A stretch of 64,000 nt of DNA from positions 187,604,067 to 187,668,066 of the forward strand of contig NC_134569.1 of the NCBI RefSeq assembly GCF_050947875.1, given 5' to 3'. Of the stretch, positions 33,565 to 44,678 are shown in pieces. The stretch is from Dermacentor variabilis (lineage: Eukaryota; Arthropoda; Arachnida; Ixodida; Ixodidae). Position numbers and translations under genes: made by a program. The first letter of the stretch is position 1, and each line of letters starts with the position of its first letter. Under the pieces are notes generated by a model. The model searched no databases and was not told the DNA's origin. It worked only from the letters and a program-made list of their open reading frames with translations.

Positions 33565-33915
33565 TTCATCATCATCGGCTATTTTTATGTCCACTGAAGG
33601 ACGAAAGGCATCTCCCAGCAATCGGAAATTACGGCAGTCTTTTGCCGATTCCAAATTACACCGGCGAATTCACTTATTTCATCACACCACCTAGTCTTCT
33701 GCCGTCCTCGACAGCTCAACCCATGCCTTGGCACCTATTCTTCAAGTCTAATGGCTAACCGGTTATCAACTCTTTCCATTACATTAAATGCCCAGCTCCA
33801 TTTTATTTTCTCTTAATGTGAGCTAGCATATCGGCTATCGCCATTTGCTCGCTGATCCGAACCGCCCTATTCCCGTCTCTTAACGATACACCTAACATTC
33901 TTTTCGTTCTATTTC
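33565..33915 (-). mobile_element. RTE-type LINE copy 4, a divergent subfamily
   Basis: The left end TCATCATCATCGGC, followed by ATGTCCACTGAAGGACGAAAGGC, is the same 3'-end layout as RTE copies 1 and 3, but with a different body (CACCTAGTCTTCTGCCGTCC, CCCAGCTCCATTTTATTTTC). It is 5'-truncated at about 33915. No clean target duplication. Likely a second RTE subfamily. Confidence 0.7.
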
Positions 33916-34708
33916 ACCATCGGAGGGCGTTAATCATGAGTGATACCCCCAAGCTAAAAGAGAAAGCCGCCGACCTATTTGACGGCAGAACTCGTTTGTG
34001 GTCCATGTCACAAAATATTTGAACAGTAGCCACAGCTCGTTGTTACTTAGCCATGACTGCGCTACTACAAGTGTTCGACAAAGAAAAACTCTACCAAAGA
34101 CACAAGAATCAGTTAAGGGCCGCTCTGCGACGCAAGGCGCTTGCGACCAAGCTGAGAAGTCAGAAAACTCGCAACACACGATTTAGCCTTCCGAAACTGT
34201 TTGAAATTTCCTTATGTTGCAAGATTCGAGATGACATTCCCAACCACTTCAGCTATCATCGGGATTATTTATTTACCTTGGAAGATCAGGTGCTGCCGTG
34301 TTACCGAGGTTACATACAAATAGCTGCAATTAAAGAGATGTGCAAGTTTGAGCACCGCTTCCGCAGTGCTCTCGCTTCCGTGTTCACCCTACCGTGTCCA
34401 TCTATTTCCCACGCCGATGCACGGCTACAATGCGAAGCAACGTGGTATTGGCCACTTCGGCAATAAACAAAGCATTATTAATAATAACAAGACTTGCATT
34501 TGCCATCGAACCCATGGAGTGAAGCACAATGCCAGAAAAATTCTCCTTCGCAGCCGGCACAGCGCGTTGGCTCGTCTCAAGCGTGCAATAACGCTGACTC
34601 GGTAAGTAACGGCTGCAGCGGCGTTACTGGCGTGGTACCTCGATGGTGCCCCAGATGAGACAGTTGGAAAGCGTCACCGTTTCCAAGTTCCCCATGAAAG
34701 GATAGGGT
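33916..34708. other. Unassigned, includes a 137-codon open frame
   Basis: The frame 34053-34466 (+) starts with a lysine/arginine-rich segment (DKEKLYQRHKNQ) and has no domain I recognise. Overlapping frames of similar length exist. I see no splice or promoter evidence to call it a gene. Confidence 0.25.
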
Positions 34709-34746
34709 AAATATAGCTTCTCGTTAACTGTCCCATCCACTCAGAC
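34709..34746 (+). promoter_or_regulatory. Possible Pol II core promoter
   Basis: A TATA-like AAATATAGC at 34709-34717 lies about 31 bases before CTCAGAC (A at 34743), which resembles the arthropod initiator TCAGT. The spacing is right for a TATA-Inr promoter. The match is short and may be chance. Confidence 0.3.
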
Positions 34747-34764
34747 TATGGTGCGTGCTTCACG

Positions 34765-34878
34765 ATGGAGCATGTACACAGGCGCTCAGCAGTAATGCTA
34801 TTACTCGCCGCAAGTGCTCTTGCCAGCACCAGAACACTGCCCTGGCTCCGGCAAATATCGATTCAGGGAAGCGTGACG
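34765..34878 (+). CDS. Candidate first exon encoding a signal peptide
   Basis: 38 codons from ATG to a consensus-like donor (GTGACG|GTATGT at 34879). The peptide starts MEHVHRRSAV, has a hydrophobic core MLLLAASALA and a likely cleavage just after it, then continues TLPWLRQISIQGSVT. Features of a secreted protein: a charged n-region, a compact h-region and small residues at the cleavage site. A possible TATA-Inr pair lies 20-55 bases upstream. An upstream out-of-frame ATG at 34748 opens a 15-codon frame. No second exon is visible in the window, so the protein family is unknown. Confidence 0.3.
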
Positions 34879-35666
34879 GTATGTCCACTTGACTTCGTCA
34901 CTTTTCTCTGGTGGCCTACCTGTCCACGCGTGGGCAACTCAGGCACGTCGACACCATGAAAGCTTGGCTCACAGTGTGAACGCGCCTCAAGTGCCAGTGT
35001 ATCCCAATCGCAGTGATACTTTCTAAACAAGCACAGGACCGCGCCCATACAGAGTCCTGCGCCCTCGGATGGGTGGGGACAGCTACCTTAAAGTCGTCCA
35101 AATGAGACTACATGCAGTCTGGTAGTCTGAAATTTTTGGTCCATTTCTCAAAGGCGCCATTATTAAAATGAACTCGGCAGTTTTCTAACGGTGGTTTGGT
35201 CGAAAAGGGCAGAAATCTTATCAAATAAATCATTATTTCTTTTCCTATTTGGAGCACCTTTACGTGACACTTACTCAGTTATGATGGCAAAACTCTGGGC
35301 CTGAGCCGGATAAGAAAAGTGCAGAATTCTATTGATATGAAGAATAGCAGTTTTTTACCCTACCAAGTAATACAAATGAAACAATATGCTCGCAATAACA
35401 AAGTGCACTATAATATTTGTTGATATACTTCAATTCAGACGCAGTGCACGACACATAAACTATACAAGGACGAGGAATTCTTAGCTTTCGCGCAAAATTT
35501 GTAGCATCTTTTTCTCTGCTCCTAAACTGTTCCAAAGTTGTTCCGAAACGAACGATTACAAAACTACAATTCCAGTACTGCCATCAAATAGGCGAATAAA
35601 CAAGTGTAACGTTTCAGTTCTATTTCTATTTCTCTGTTTAGTCTACACAAGCAGTGCAAAGCTTGA
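34879..35666. other. Unassigned (intron, if the exon is real)
   Basis: AT-rich with no recognisable exon, repeat or RNA gene. Confidence 0.3.
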
Positions 35667-36670
35667 GCCCTCTAGCGTAAACCCATTCCAATCTGTTTTT
35701 ATTCTAACTTCCTGACATCAGATTTACGTCACTGGCCACGCGAGCATCGGTCGATGGCCCGCAGCGTTGTCTTAATAGCCCAATCAAACGCTCTTTTGTT
35801 CGTACGAGGTCACTTACTTTTGCTTTAAAAAGGAATTGCCTGTATTGCGCGGTTTTTCTTACCTAACTGGCTGAGAAGAGACGTGGAGCACGCTCAAGTG
35901 GAGAGGGTTTAGATAGGGCAGAGGCAGCACAGCCAAAATGGATAAGCGGATGAGGAGGGTGGTGACGGCGTCTGCCACACCTACACCTGACTTTGCTTGT
36001 AGTGGGTGGTCGAAAATTGCGGCGGCGTGCAACGGGAGGAGAGGAATGCTGCTAAAAGAGATCCTAGATAGAAGATAGAACAGATATAAGAGTTTGCAGC
36101 GATGTCGTATACGTGCTGAAAGGGCTCGATGACGCTACATGGCCACGTAACAAGTTTTATTATCCGCAAATAAAACCTTGCGCTCTGGCAGCTGTGAGTA
36201 GCGAGTGCCTGAGCGATCGGCGGGCAGCCATTTTCTATTCCTTTCAGAACCGTGCAGTCTCCGGCTATTATGAAGAAAAATTGTTTTTGTTCGGCACCTT
36301 AATGTCCCTTTAACTTTTTTAAAAACTCACCACGTCACTTTGACGTAGACAGTTTTCACGGTTCTGTGACGTCACACGACGGCCGGGAAACCGGGTGAAG
36401 CGGGCGCAGCCCGAAATCTTTTCACCAGTAGCACATGGATAATGGCAAAAAAAAAGCATCCAATCAGAAATAATAATGTTTCTTTTTTTTTATTCGCCAT
36501 AACCATGCGCAATCAGTGTGGACCTATCATATCAGATGGGGTGTTTCCGCGCTTTTGGTGACATCGCGTGACTGACAGGTGAAGTGGGACCGAAAATTTT
36601 TTGACCAGTTGTCTATGGCTGATTGCAGGGTTGGAATAGAAAAGTTTGGAATAGTTTTAGAATAAAGCGC
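35667..36670 (-). mobile_element. ~1 kb TIR element, copy 2 (inverted)
   Basis: Inverse copy of 24238-25198 over its full length. The left end is CCTCTAGCGTAAACCCATTCC, the right-end complement GCGCTTTATTCTAAAACTATTCC. It keeps both internal sub-repeats, the CACTTGAGCGTGCTCCACG stretch and a CGATCGGCGGGCAGCCA region. Some indels (A-runs at 36449 and 36485) separate the copies. No protein is encoded. Confidence 0.65.
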
Positions 36671-37560
36671 TGCTTGTATGACCATTTCGGCCTGGCAGAA
36701 TGAAGTTCCGACAAAAGGAAGTTCGGTAAGGAGGCCACGCTGCCGTTAAAGTTGTGATTCACTGATATAGCGGTTGGCTTCTTGTTGAGAAGTTATCTTT
36801 GTGGATCGTTCCTCATGTTTCATGTGAAAATGTTTGTTAATAACTTCGGAGTGTGTTCTTCTGTGCAGTGCGTTTAATATCACGCCAACGGTCGCCTTAG
36901 ACGCTCACTCATGTACAGTTGTTAAATGTTTCCTATGCCAGCTTGCTATAACAGCATGAAATTAGGCAGCATTATCTAAGCGCAAGTAGTATGCCCCTAT
37001 TTTATAAAACAAGGCGTACAATACAGGCGTGGAATTTTATTTTTCACTGGTTGGTCAAGCGACCTCACAATCGAGCGCGTACGATCACTTTAAATACGGG
37101 CCGCACATGTGTAATGCACATGAAGTAGTGAACTTGGCACGCACACAGTCCACATGGAATTTTATATACTTGTGGCAGCCCGAAATTTCATAAAAGACCT
37201 CGCTAATTGCTATCATTCAAGCGTGTTTTCAGTAGGAGTGCAGAAAGAAAGTACGACTACGGGGAGCCGAAGCCATGACCTGCCCAATTACATCCTTCAC
37301 AGCTGCTACCGACACCTTCTACGAGAACCAAAATTTATCTCCCGGGAAAAAGCATGCCTCAACTCACAGCAATAGTGAAGTCAAATTGATAGAAATGACG
37401 CTATTCGCATTACTTCTCCCGTGCAAATATGTTCCACTCATTTTGCTGAACTATCTTGTTTCGTTTTTATGCGCTTGTATGGAAGCTTTGCTGATATAGA
37501 TACACATTGCTTGCGAGAAGACGTCCAATACGCTGGCACACTTTTAGTGAAAGGTTCGGG
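36671..37560. other. Unassigned
   Basis: No recognisable coding sequence or repeat. Short open frames 37154-37499 look fortuitous. Confidence 0.35.
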
Positions 37561-37860
37561 AATGTATCTAAAGAATTATTATTGTTCCATTTGGATGGAT
37601 GTTATGAGCGTCCTCTTTGGAACGCGCGGTGGATTGGGCAACCAAGCTCTTGCTATTATACTGCCTAATGTCCTATATAGGTTAAAAAAGAAAAAAGCAC
37701 TATGAACTCCCACAACCAAATTTTGTGACCGCCTATTGCGAACTTTGCTTTTGTACGTCTCCATTTTTTGTCGCTCCCTAATTTGTTTCCACCAATCTTC
37801 CAAACTTCTACCGTTTTTCAGCCTCGCCGCGAGAGCTCACCGTTTAGTGTCATAGCAACT
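37561..37860. repeat. Possible interspersed repeat
   Basis: The stretch with GGATGTTATGAGCGTCC, GGAACGCGCGGTGG and CTGCCTAATGTCC resembles a dispersed repeat I remember from tick genomic DNA. No second copy exists in this window, so this is recollection only. Confidence 0.3.
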
Positions 37861-37894
37861 ATGAAAGCCATGGCATATGTGTAGGTTTCCAAAT

Positions 37895-38620
37895 AAAGTG
37901 AACTCTCACTTGAGTGAACTTCAAGGGACCGAAGGAAATACTTCACTTAACTGAAATGTTCACTAAACTGAATATTCACTATACCAACATAAGACATGGC
38001 ATACAGGGTCAAAAGTCTGAAGTGTAATTCATGGAGCAAAAGACATGGCATCCATAGTTTTAGAAATGTGTGAGATGGAATTTGTACATATCAACAAGTA
38101 CAAGGTTAATAAGAGTTATAATGCTGCCTTTCTCACTTCGAAAAGAAAATTTTTGTCTTCTTCTGCACTTGTACTTTTAAAGCACAGAAAGTAACAAAAC
38201 TGTCCAAAGAGTCAATGTTTTTGTACACTTGTTCTGGCACAGCTTGCTGCTGAGACACAAGGTCTCTCAACTTTCCAATGTACCCTACAACTTCAGCTAC
38301 AATCTCATCCCTCCAGGTTCTCGCTGCCGCTTGGTCGGCATCCTTGCTTTCGCCGCAAATCGTTTTCCACGCGATCCTATGCCTATCCCGAGATCGTGTA
38401 AGCCATCCACTGCTTGCTTCGAAGCCGCGAACGTCCAGAAGAAGAGCAAAATCCTTCGCTTTGCCTTGTATCATTGGGCCGGACACCGGAATGTTTTGCG
38501 ATCGCAGGTCGCGAAGCCACATTAGGAGAAAATAATTATGCATATTTTATAAAACCGAAGGTGAAACAGTATACCATTGACTTATATATTGACATCCCTT
38601 TTCCGCCATTCTCTTCCACG
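37895..38620 (-). mobile_element. Tigger/pogo-like DNA transposon remnant
   Basis: The minus-strand 3' side (37895-38000) shows the repeated TTCACT-TAACTGAA wording typical of pogo/Tigger ends (CTTCAAGGGACCGAAGGAAA). The 5' side encodes a CENP-B-type DNA-binding segment. There is no DDE/D catalytic domain between them, so this is an internally deleted copy. Confidence 0.5.
38133..38543 (-). pseudogene. CENP-B/Tigger-type DNA-binding fragment
   Basis: 136-codon open frame. Residues 5-70 match the second helix-turn-helix of CENP-B/Tigger proteins: LMWLRDLRSQNIPVSGPMI, KAKDFALLL, FEASSGWLTRSRDRH and WKTICGESKDAD. In Tigger transposases this domain binds the terminal repeats. Residues 75-136 (a helical stretch, then a lysine-rich tail) do not lead into a DDE domain. 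The first HTH is absent, so the Met is internal. Either a relic or a captured DNA-binding module. Confidence 0.6.
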
Positions 38621-39543
38621 TTTGGGTGATTGCGATGTGATCGCGGTGGCAGCTTATCTCAAAGCATTCTTTCTGAAAACACATGTGCTTCATTTTACCA
38701 AGCCAGACGTAACACTCTCAAAAACACAACAGGACACATTATACACCATTTACGCCTGTCCTCAGTGCATTTGTTTGCTAAACGCGTATTGCACAAAAAG
38801 CTTTTCACGCGTCTTCAAGTTAAGTCCCTGCGCCGATCAAAGCTGGCAGACACAATCGTAAACACTTGAGATCTTTCATTTTTGCCGGGAAATAAAGGTG
38901 TACATTTTACGAATGGCACTACACATCCATGGAACTGTTAACATTTAACAATTGCTAAGCCTCATGCTTCCGGTTGGCCGGCAATCAATGTAACTCTATA
39001 TATTCATTTTGATGTTATCTTCTGCAATAAGAAAATAAAACTGATGTCCACGCAGGCTTTCGTGATCGCTTGCTGTAGGTAACCCATATTATAAAGACGA
39101 TAAGCGATCAAAAAGCGATAAGGAGAGAACCTTGCACATTGTGTCGTGTTTTTTTTCTTTGTGAGCCTTTAGTTACCATATCTAAATACGTTTTTATCAG
39201 CGCGCTGGAAGCAATCCTTGCACTACAATCGGATGGGAAAGTTCTACTCGCTTATTATTATGTCTAGCAATGCGTCGGCAATGAGAGACCACAAATTGTA
39301 CCTTTGGTTTACGTTAAACAGCTAGCGTGCTTTGGTGAGCGCCTAGATCTTTATGCAATAACGTGTTTACGGTACGCATCTATCTATAACAGCGACATAG
39401 ATATTGTTAATGAAGAGTGCAACTGTTAGATGGCACTCTTAATGAATACGAACCCTATAGCTTACAAATAACACGGAGGTTTGTGCTCGCGCAAATATAG
39501 ATTGTGGTTGAAGGCATAATAAAGCCGTAGATACAAAAACAAG
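38621..39543. other. Intergenic, AT-rich, no gene recognised
   Basis: No domain, RNA gene or repeat recognised between the Tigger remnant and Gypsy G4. Confidence 0.4.
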
Positions 39544-39547
39544 ATAT

Positions 39548-39686
39548 AGTACGGAAGATAACCAACGTGCGCACAGAGTCAGCAGCATGGCAGCATCAAG
39601 CGCGCGGCAAAGGCTCGAGCTCGGGAACTGCTCGGTGCATGCTAGAACCGACGGTCGCTACGAACCCCCAATAAATCTCCTTTATA
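39548..39686 (+). repeat. G4 5' LTR
   Basis: Pairs with 44518-44656, sharing GGAAGATAACCAAC, CACAGAGTCAGCAGCAT, GCGCGCGGCAAAGGCTCGAG and CTGCTCGGTGCATGCTAGAA. A poly(A)-like AATAAAT lies near the 3' end. The first base is mutated relative to the TGTAAGG start of the 3' LTR. Confidence 0.85.
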
Positions 39687-39687
39687 A

Positions 39688-40956
39688 GTGGTGGAGCCGT
39701 GCTGGGTAACGTTCCATTCTACCATCCTGGAACTCTGTTCTCGGACGCTACCTTCCGCCATGCCGGACGCCGACCAGCAGACTCTTCCATTGCCACCCGT
39801 CCCTTGCGCTGGCACCGTTCACCAGCGTGAGCCTCCCATCTTCAGCGGAACCGACGACAATGACGTTGAAGAGTGGCTGTCGTCCTAAGAACGTGTGAGC
39901 GTTCACAACAAATGGTATGACTCGGACAAACTGGCTTACGTATCATTCTACTTCGCGGGCGTGGCGATTCTATGGTTCAGAAATCCCGAGAGGGATATCC
40001 AACGTGGTCGGCGTTCAAGACGTCGATTACCGAAGTATTTGACCCAACCGCCGTCAGGAAACTCCGAGCCGAGCAGCGTTTGCGTACACGCGCACAAGAC
40101 ACGGGTGAGACATTCACCAGCTATATAGAAGACGTTCTAGATTTGTGCAGGCGCGTGAACGTTGCCATGACGGAAGCGGAAAAAATCAAGCACGTCATGA
40201 AGGGAATCGATGATGACGCGTTCCACATGCTTCTGGCCAAGGACCCGCGTACTGTTGCCGACGTCATCAGCTTGCGCCAGAGCTATGACGAATTACCGAA
40301 GCAACGAGCTCTGACAAGGCGACATCCCACACCAAATGCGGCGTCACTCTGACAGCCAGACCACCGGCCAAGAAAAAGCGTCCTTGATAACCCAAATCAA
40401 GGATTTTGTCCGCGAAGAAGTCTCAAGACAGCTATCTCTGGTGTCCGTTACTCAGGAGTCTGCCAGCACTTTCCCGTCTCATCTCCGTAACGTGACCCAT
40501 GAAGAGGTCGCAGAAGCGCTGCCGGCTCTTCACGAGCAGGATGTTGTGACTACACCAGTCACTTCTGCTATGGCTGCTGCAATGGCCCCTCGCACTGTGC
40601 CCGTGCGTCGCTTACAGCAGCCTGTGCAACGCCCTCCCCCTCCCGTCTCCTGGACCAACACTGCCGTCGCTAACCCGTGGCGTACGCCGAACAATCGCCC
40701 TATATGCTTCGCATGTAGGTATCCCGGTCATGTCGCAAGGTTCTGCCGCCGCCGATCGCAGGTGTTCGATGAAGATCGCCGAACGCCCTATGTGCCGCCT
40801 GATCCAAATGCGCCTTACGGACCCTTCGACTCATCACGAGTTCGCTTCCAGACTGATCGCCATCCTCGCTTCGAACGCCTCCGATCACCCTCTCCACGTC
40901 GCCGATCGCTTTCCCCTATGCGTCGACGACCCATCGCTAACGAAGAGGGAAACTAG
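39688..40956 (+). pseudogene. G4 gag
   Basis: The probable initiator is the Met at 39760 (MPDADQQTLPLPPVP). The frame meets a stop at 39889, then continues after a shift as YPTWSAFKTSITEVF and FTSYIEDVLDLCRRVNVAMTEAEK, the conserved gag core (39972-40352). A further frame (40336-40956) carries the linker, the zinc knuckle CFACRYPGHVARFC (C-x2-C-x4-H-x4-C intact) and an arginine/serine-rich tail. One stop and one or two shifts separate it from an intact gag. Confidence 0.85.
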
Positions 40957-40991
40957 ACGACGCAGTTCCTGAGGGAAGAACTGCGCAAGTA

Positions 40992-41350
40992 TTGACATGC
41001 CGAAGTCCTCCTCCTTTACCTGCCAATGTCATTGATGTGTTTATTGAAAATGTCGCTACAGTCGCCCACGTCCATACCGATGCCGCTATTTCAGTTATGG
41101 ATGCCAGGTTTTGCCGTTCGCTTCGCAAAGTGACGACGTCTTTGTCTGGATTGTCGCTTCAAACGGCGAGTGCTCAACCCGTTTGCCATACCGCTGCTTG
41201 TACTGCCCGTGTGACCATACAGGACATTTTGTACACGATTGAATTCATAGTTCTTTCATCATGCTGCCACGCCGTTATTCCAGGATGGGATTTTCTCTCA
41301 CGCCACAATGCCATCATCAATTGCGCTCGGGCTGAGATTGAACTTTTCCG
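40992..41350 (+). pseudogene. G4 aspartic protease
   Basis: Active-site loop reads VHTDAAISVMDARF where D-T-G-A-x-V-S is expected: the order D-T-G has become T-D-A, so the catalytic site is lost. The closing motif VIPGWDFLSRHNAIINC is intact in shape (I-L-G-W-D-F-L). Continues into the linker before RT. Confidence 0.8.
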
Positions 41351-41413
41351 CCTTGGTGACCTGGCCTCCGTGGATGCTCATCCTGCGACTAAAATTGTCG
41401 TGAAAGAAGACAC

Positions 41414-42430
41414 ATGTATTCCCCCGTGCTCTTCAGCATACGTACCAGTCTTCTGTGGTACCATATCCGAAGGACGGTCTTCTTCATGCCCTCTCATCAC
41501 TATGTTAACCGAAAAGCGCCCTTTGCAGCTCTTGATTTTGCCGCCGGTGTTAGCACGATGCCCATTTACAATCATCTTTCACCACTGCTATCACTGCTTC
41601 GCCACGAATGCCTTGGTTACGTCGAGTCAGTCGATTCAACACGAATTATCTCCGTCCTCAACAAAGTGCCTTCTACTGCCATCCATGAACTGAGTGCTCT
41701 CTCCGTACCCGACTCAGCATGGACTGGTGTGTTCAGCCCATTCATCGCCGAAGATCTGACACATTCGCAGCGATCTCAACTTCTCGCAGTCCTTCAGCTC
41801 TTCCGCCGTTCTTTCGACGTTGCGCAACCATCTCTTGGCCGTGCAACGGCGGTCCAGCATTACGTCGACATTGGCTCGCACTCACCGCTGCGACAAAGAC
41901 CATATCGCGTGTCCGCTACGGAACGACGCGTCATTGCAGACCAGGTCGATGAGATGCTCCGTCGAGGCGTCATTCAACCTTCCCAAAGCCCATGGGCCTC
42001 TTCCGTGGTCCTCGTCACAAAAGAGGACGGTACCATCCGCTTCTGTGTTGGTTTTCGACGGTTGAACAAGATCACGCTGAAGGACGTCTGCCCATTACCA
42101 CGCATCGATGATGCTCTGGATTGTTTGCAGGGAGCCGAGTTCTTTTCTTCCCTGGATTTGCGGTCAGGCTACTAGCAGGTTCCGATGGCAGAGGCCGATC
42201 GCCAAAAAACTGTCTTTGTTACACCAGACGGCTTGTATGTATTCACCGTCATGCCTTTAGGACTTTGCAATGCACCTGCTACGTTCGAAAGAATGATGGA
42301 TAATGTTCTGCGTGGCCTCAAATAGAAAATCTGTCTTTGCTATCTTGACGACATTGCGGTGTTCGCCCCTGAATTTGCAACGCACTTGCTCCGCCTCCAG
42401 CACGTACTCACTTGCTTGACCCACGCCGGC
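41414..42430 (+). pseudogene. G4 reverse transcriptase
   Basis: Fingers and palm are readable from RQRPYRVSATERRVIADQV, through RRGVIQPSQSPWASSVVLV and RIDDALDCLQGAEFFSSLDL (first Asp block), to a stop at 42173 (a Trp or Tyr codon in G5-like relatives). It continues PMAEADRQKTVFVTPDGLYV and MPLGLCNAPATFERMMD, a second stop near 42324, then [14 protein letters not shown] with an intact Y-L-D-D box. Two nonsense mutations inactivate it. Confidence 0.9.
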
Positions 42431-43270
42431 TTGCAACTTAACCTGAAGAAGTGTCGATTTGCTGTTCGTCAGCTCACAATTTTAGGCCATCTCGTGTCAA
42501 AGGAGGGCATTCGCCCGGATCCCAAGAAGCTACGATCTGTTACTGCGTTCCCAAAACCTACCACTATGAAAGAGCTACACAGTTTTATCGGCCTCTGCTC
42601 TCACTTCCGGCGATTCGTTCGAAACCTTGCGCCAATTATATTGCCTCTCACGCCGCTCCTTGGTGGCGCTAGAGATCTCTCATCATGGTCTCCAGTGTGT
42701 GAGGACGCCTGCACAGCCTTGCGCCGTCTTCTCACGACGCCACCCATCCTTCGCCATTTTTATCCTCAAGCGCCAACTGAAATGCATACCGATGCAAGCG
42801 GTGTAAGCTTTGGCTCTGTGTTGGCACAGCGTCAAGCTGGCCACACAGAATACGTCGTCGCATACGCGAGTTGCACGTTAACCAAGGCGGAGACCTATTC
42901 CAGCGTTATAGAAGAGGAGTGTTTGGCCATTGTGTGGGCGCTTGGCTAGTTTCGCCCATATTTATACGGCCGATCGTTTGACGTAGTGACCGACCACCAC
43001 GCACTATGTTGCCTGTCGACGCTTAAATATCCATCGGGTCGACTCGCCCGCTGGCCATTGCGAATGCAAGAATATTACATCCGCGTGGTTTACCGTTCCG
43101 GGCGAAAGCACCCCGGCGCTGAATCCCGATCGCCGCTTCCCCCGACGGCCAGTCACGACTCCCCCTGCGAGTTCACGTTATCCTCTCTGGACGTTGACAC
43201 TATCGCTGCTGCACTGCGTAATGATTCCTGGACTGCATCTCTGCTCGACCTTCTCAAGGATACGACGTAA
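42431..43270 (+). pseudogene. G4 connection and RNase H
   Basis: Connection domain ([38 protein letters not shown]), then RNase H with [32 protein letters not shown] and, after a stop at 42947, DVVTDHHALCCLSTLK and the worn end of the tether (KHPGAESRSPLPP). Apart from the stop this domain is well kept. Confidence 0.88.
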
Positions 43271-44440
43271 ACTCCGGCGTCATGTACACTCCGGCGGCAA
43301 ATTCCTCATTTTGCGATTCGAGGCCAGCTACTATATCGACACAACTATGCCACAGAGGGACGCACCTGGTCGCTCGTCATTCCGAGAATGTTGCGATCAG
43401 AGCTAAGCTCCTCGTTCGACGTCGACCCTCAGTGTAACCAAGCGGGAGTCTTCAAGACCTACGAAAGACTTCGGCACCGCTATTACTGGCTGGAAATGTA
43501 GAATTTCCTTCGAAAGTTCTTCCGCTCCTGTCATGAGTGCCAACGCCGCAAAGCGCCACCGCACAACTCCACCGGTGAACTCCAGCCTTTACAATGCCCA
43601 TCCCGACCCTTTGATCGCGTGAGCATAGACCTCTACGGGCCACTTCCGTTGACTCCTACCGGCAACAGGTGGATAATCGTTGTGATAGACAACTTAAGCC
43701 GTTATGCGGAGACTACTGCTCTACCAAATGCTACAGCGAAGGAGGTCGCCAGTTTCATACTTCGCCGTTTTCTCCTTCGTCATGGAGGTCCACGTGAACT
43801 TTTAGGCGACAGAGGCCGAGCCTTCTTATGTGAAGTCGTCGAACAACTGCCTGCTGAATGCGCTATTGTTCATCGTAAGTGCACTGCTTATCAGCCACAG
43901 ACTAACGGTACCACGGAACACTTTAATCGAACTCTTGGTGACATGCTCGCCATGTATGTCTCACCTGATCACTCTACTTGGGACCTAGTTCTTCCGTTTG
44001 ACACCTACGCCTACAAACCGCGACTCAAGCCACAACCGAGTTCTAACCCTTTTACCTTCTTTACGGCCGTCATCTTTCGCACACAGTTGACACCATTCTG
44101 CCCTACCGGCTGGACCCATCCGAATGCCTGCCGATCGCGGAAGCCACCAGACACGCCGAGGAATGCCGCCAGCTGGCCCACCGATTCACCTCGGACGACC
44201 ACCACCGTCAAAAAGCCGTTCAGGATGCCCAGAACTCTACTCCCACTTTTCTCCCGGGCGCTCTCGTCTGGTTGTTAGTGCCACACCGGACGCCTGGGCT
44301 CGCTTGAAAACTCCTTCCGATGTACGACGGGCCATACCGCGTTCTGGAGAGACCATCACCCGTTAATTACCTGGTTGAGCCGCTAACGCCGCCGTCCGAC
44401 ATGCGACGTCGTAACCGCGAAATTGTTCACGCTCAGAGTC
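43271..44440 (+). pseudogene. G4 integrase
   Basis: The zinc-binding end is readable as TYERLRHRYYW and FRSCHECQRRKAP with a stop between them. The core, open 43619-44278, has VSIDLYGPLPLTPTGNRWI (first Asp), LLGDRGRAFLCEVV (second Asp) and TAYQPQTNGTTEHFNRTL (the Glu), so the D-D-E triad is present. After a frame change the GPYRVLERPSPVNYLVEPL module ends the domain. Shifts and stops prevent a full product. Confidence 0.9.
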
Positions 44441-44517
44441 TCAAGCCGTATCACCATTCTACCGTCCTTCCAGAAAACGAAGTCGCCAGGATGGCTCCTT
44501 TATTTCCGCGGGGCCAT

Positions 44518-44656
44518 TGTAAGGAAGATAACCAACATGAGCACAGAGTCAGCAGCATCGGCACTGTCAAGCGCGCGGCAAAGGCTCGAGCTCGGCAACT
44601 GCTCGGTGCATGCTAGAACCGGCGGTCGCTAAGAAACCCAATAAATCGCCTTTATA
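44518..44656 (+). repeat. G4 3' LTR
   Basis: Starts TGTAAGGAAGATAACC directly after a purine/GC-rich tract (GCGGGGCCAT) and ends CGCCTTTATA, pairing with 39548-39686. Confidence 0.85.
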
Positions 44657-44678
44657 ATATATACAGAAATGAAATTCG

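Larger units (their letters stand above)
39548..44656 (+). mobile_element. Ty3/Gypsy retrotransposon G4, nearly complete
   Basis: 5.1 kb plus-strand element with ~139 bp LTRs, gag with CCHC knuckle, protease, RT, RNase H and integrase. Only a handful of stops and frameshifts separate the domains, so it is the best preserved Gypsy here. Flanked by a 4 bp ATAT direct repeat (39544-39547, 44657-44660), plausible as a target duplication but low in complexity. Its LTR and pol are related to G5 at 48-59 kb. Confidence 0.9.
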
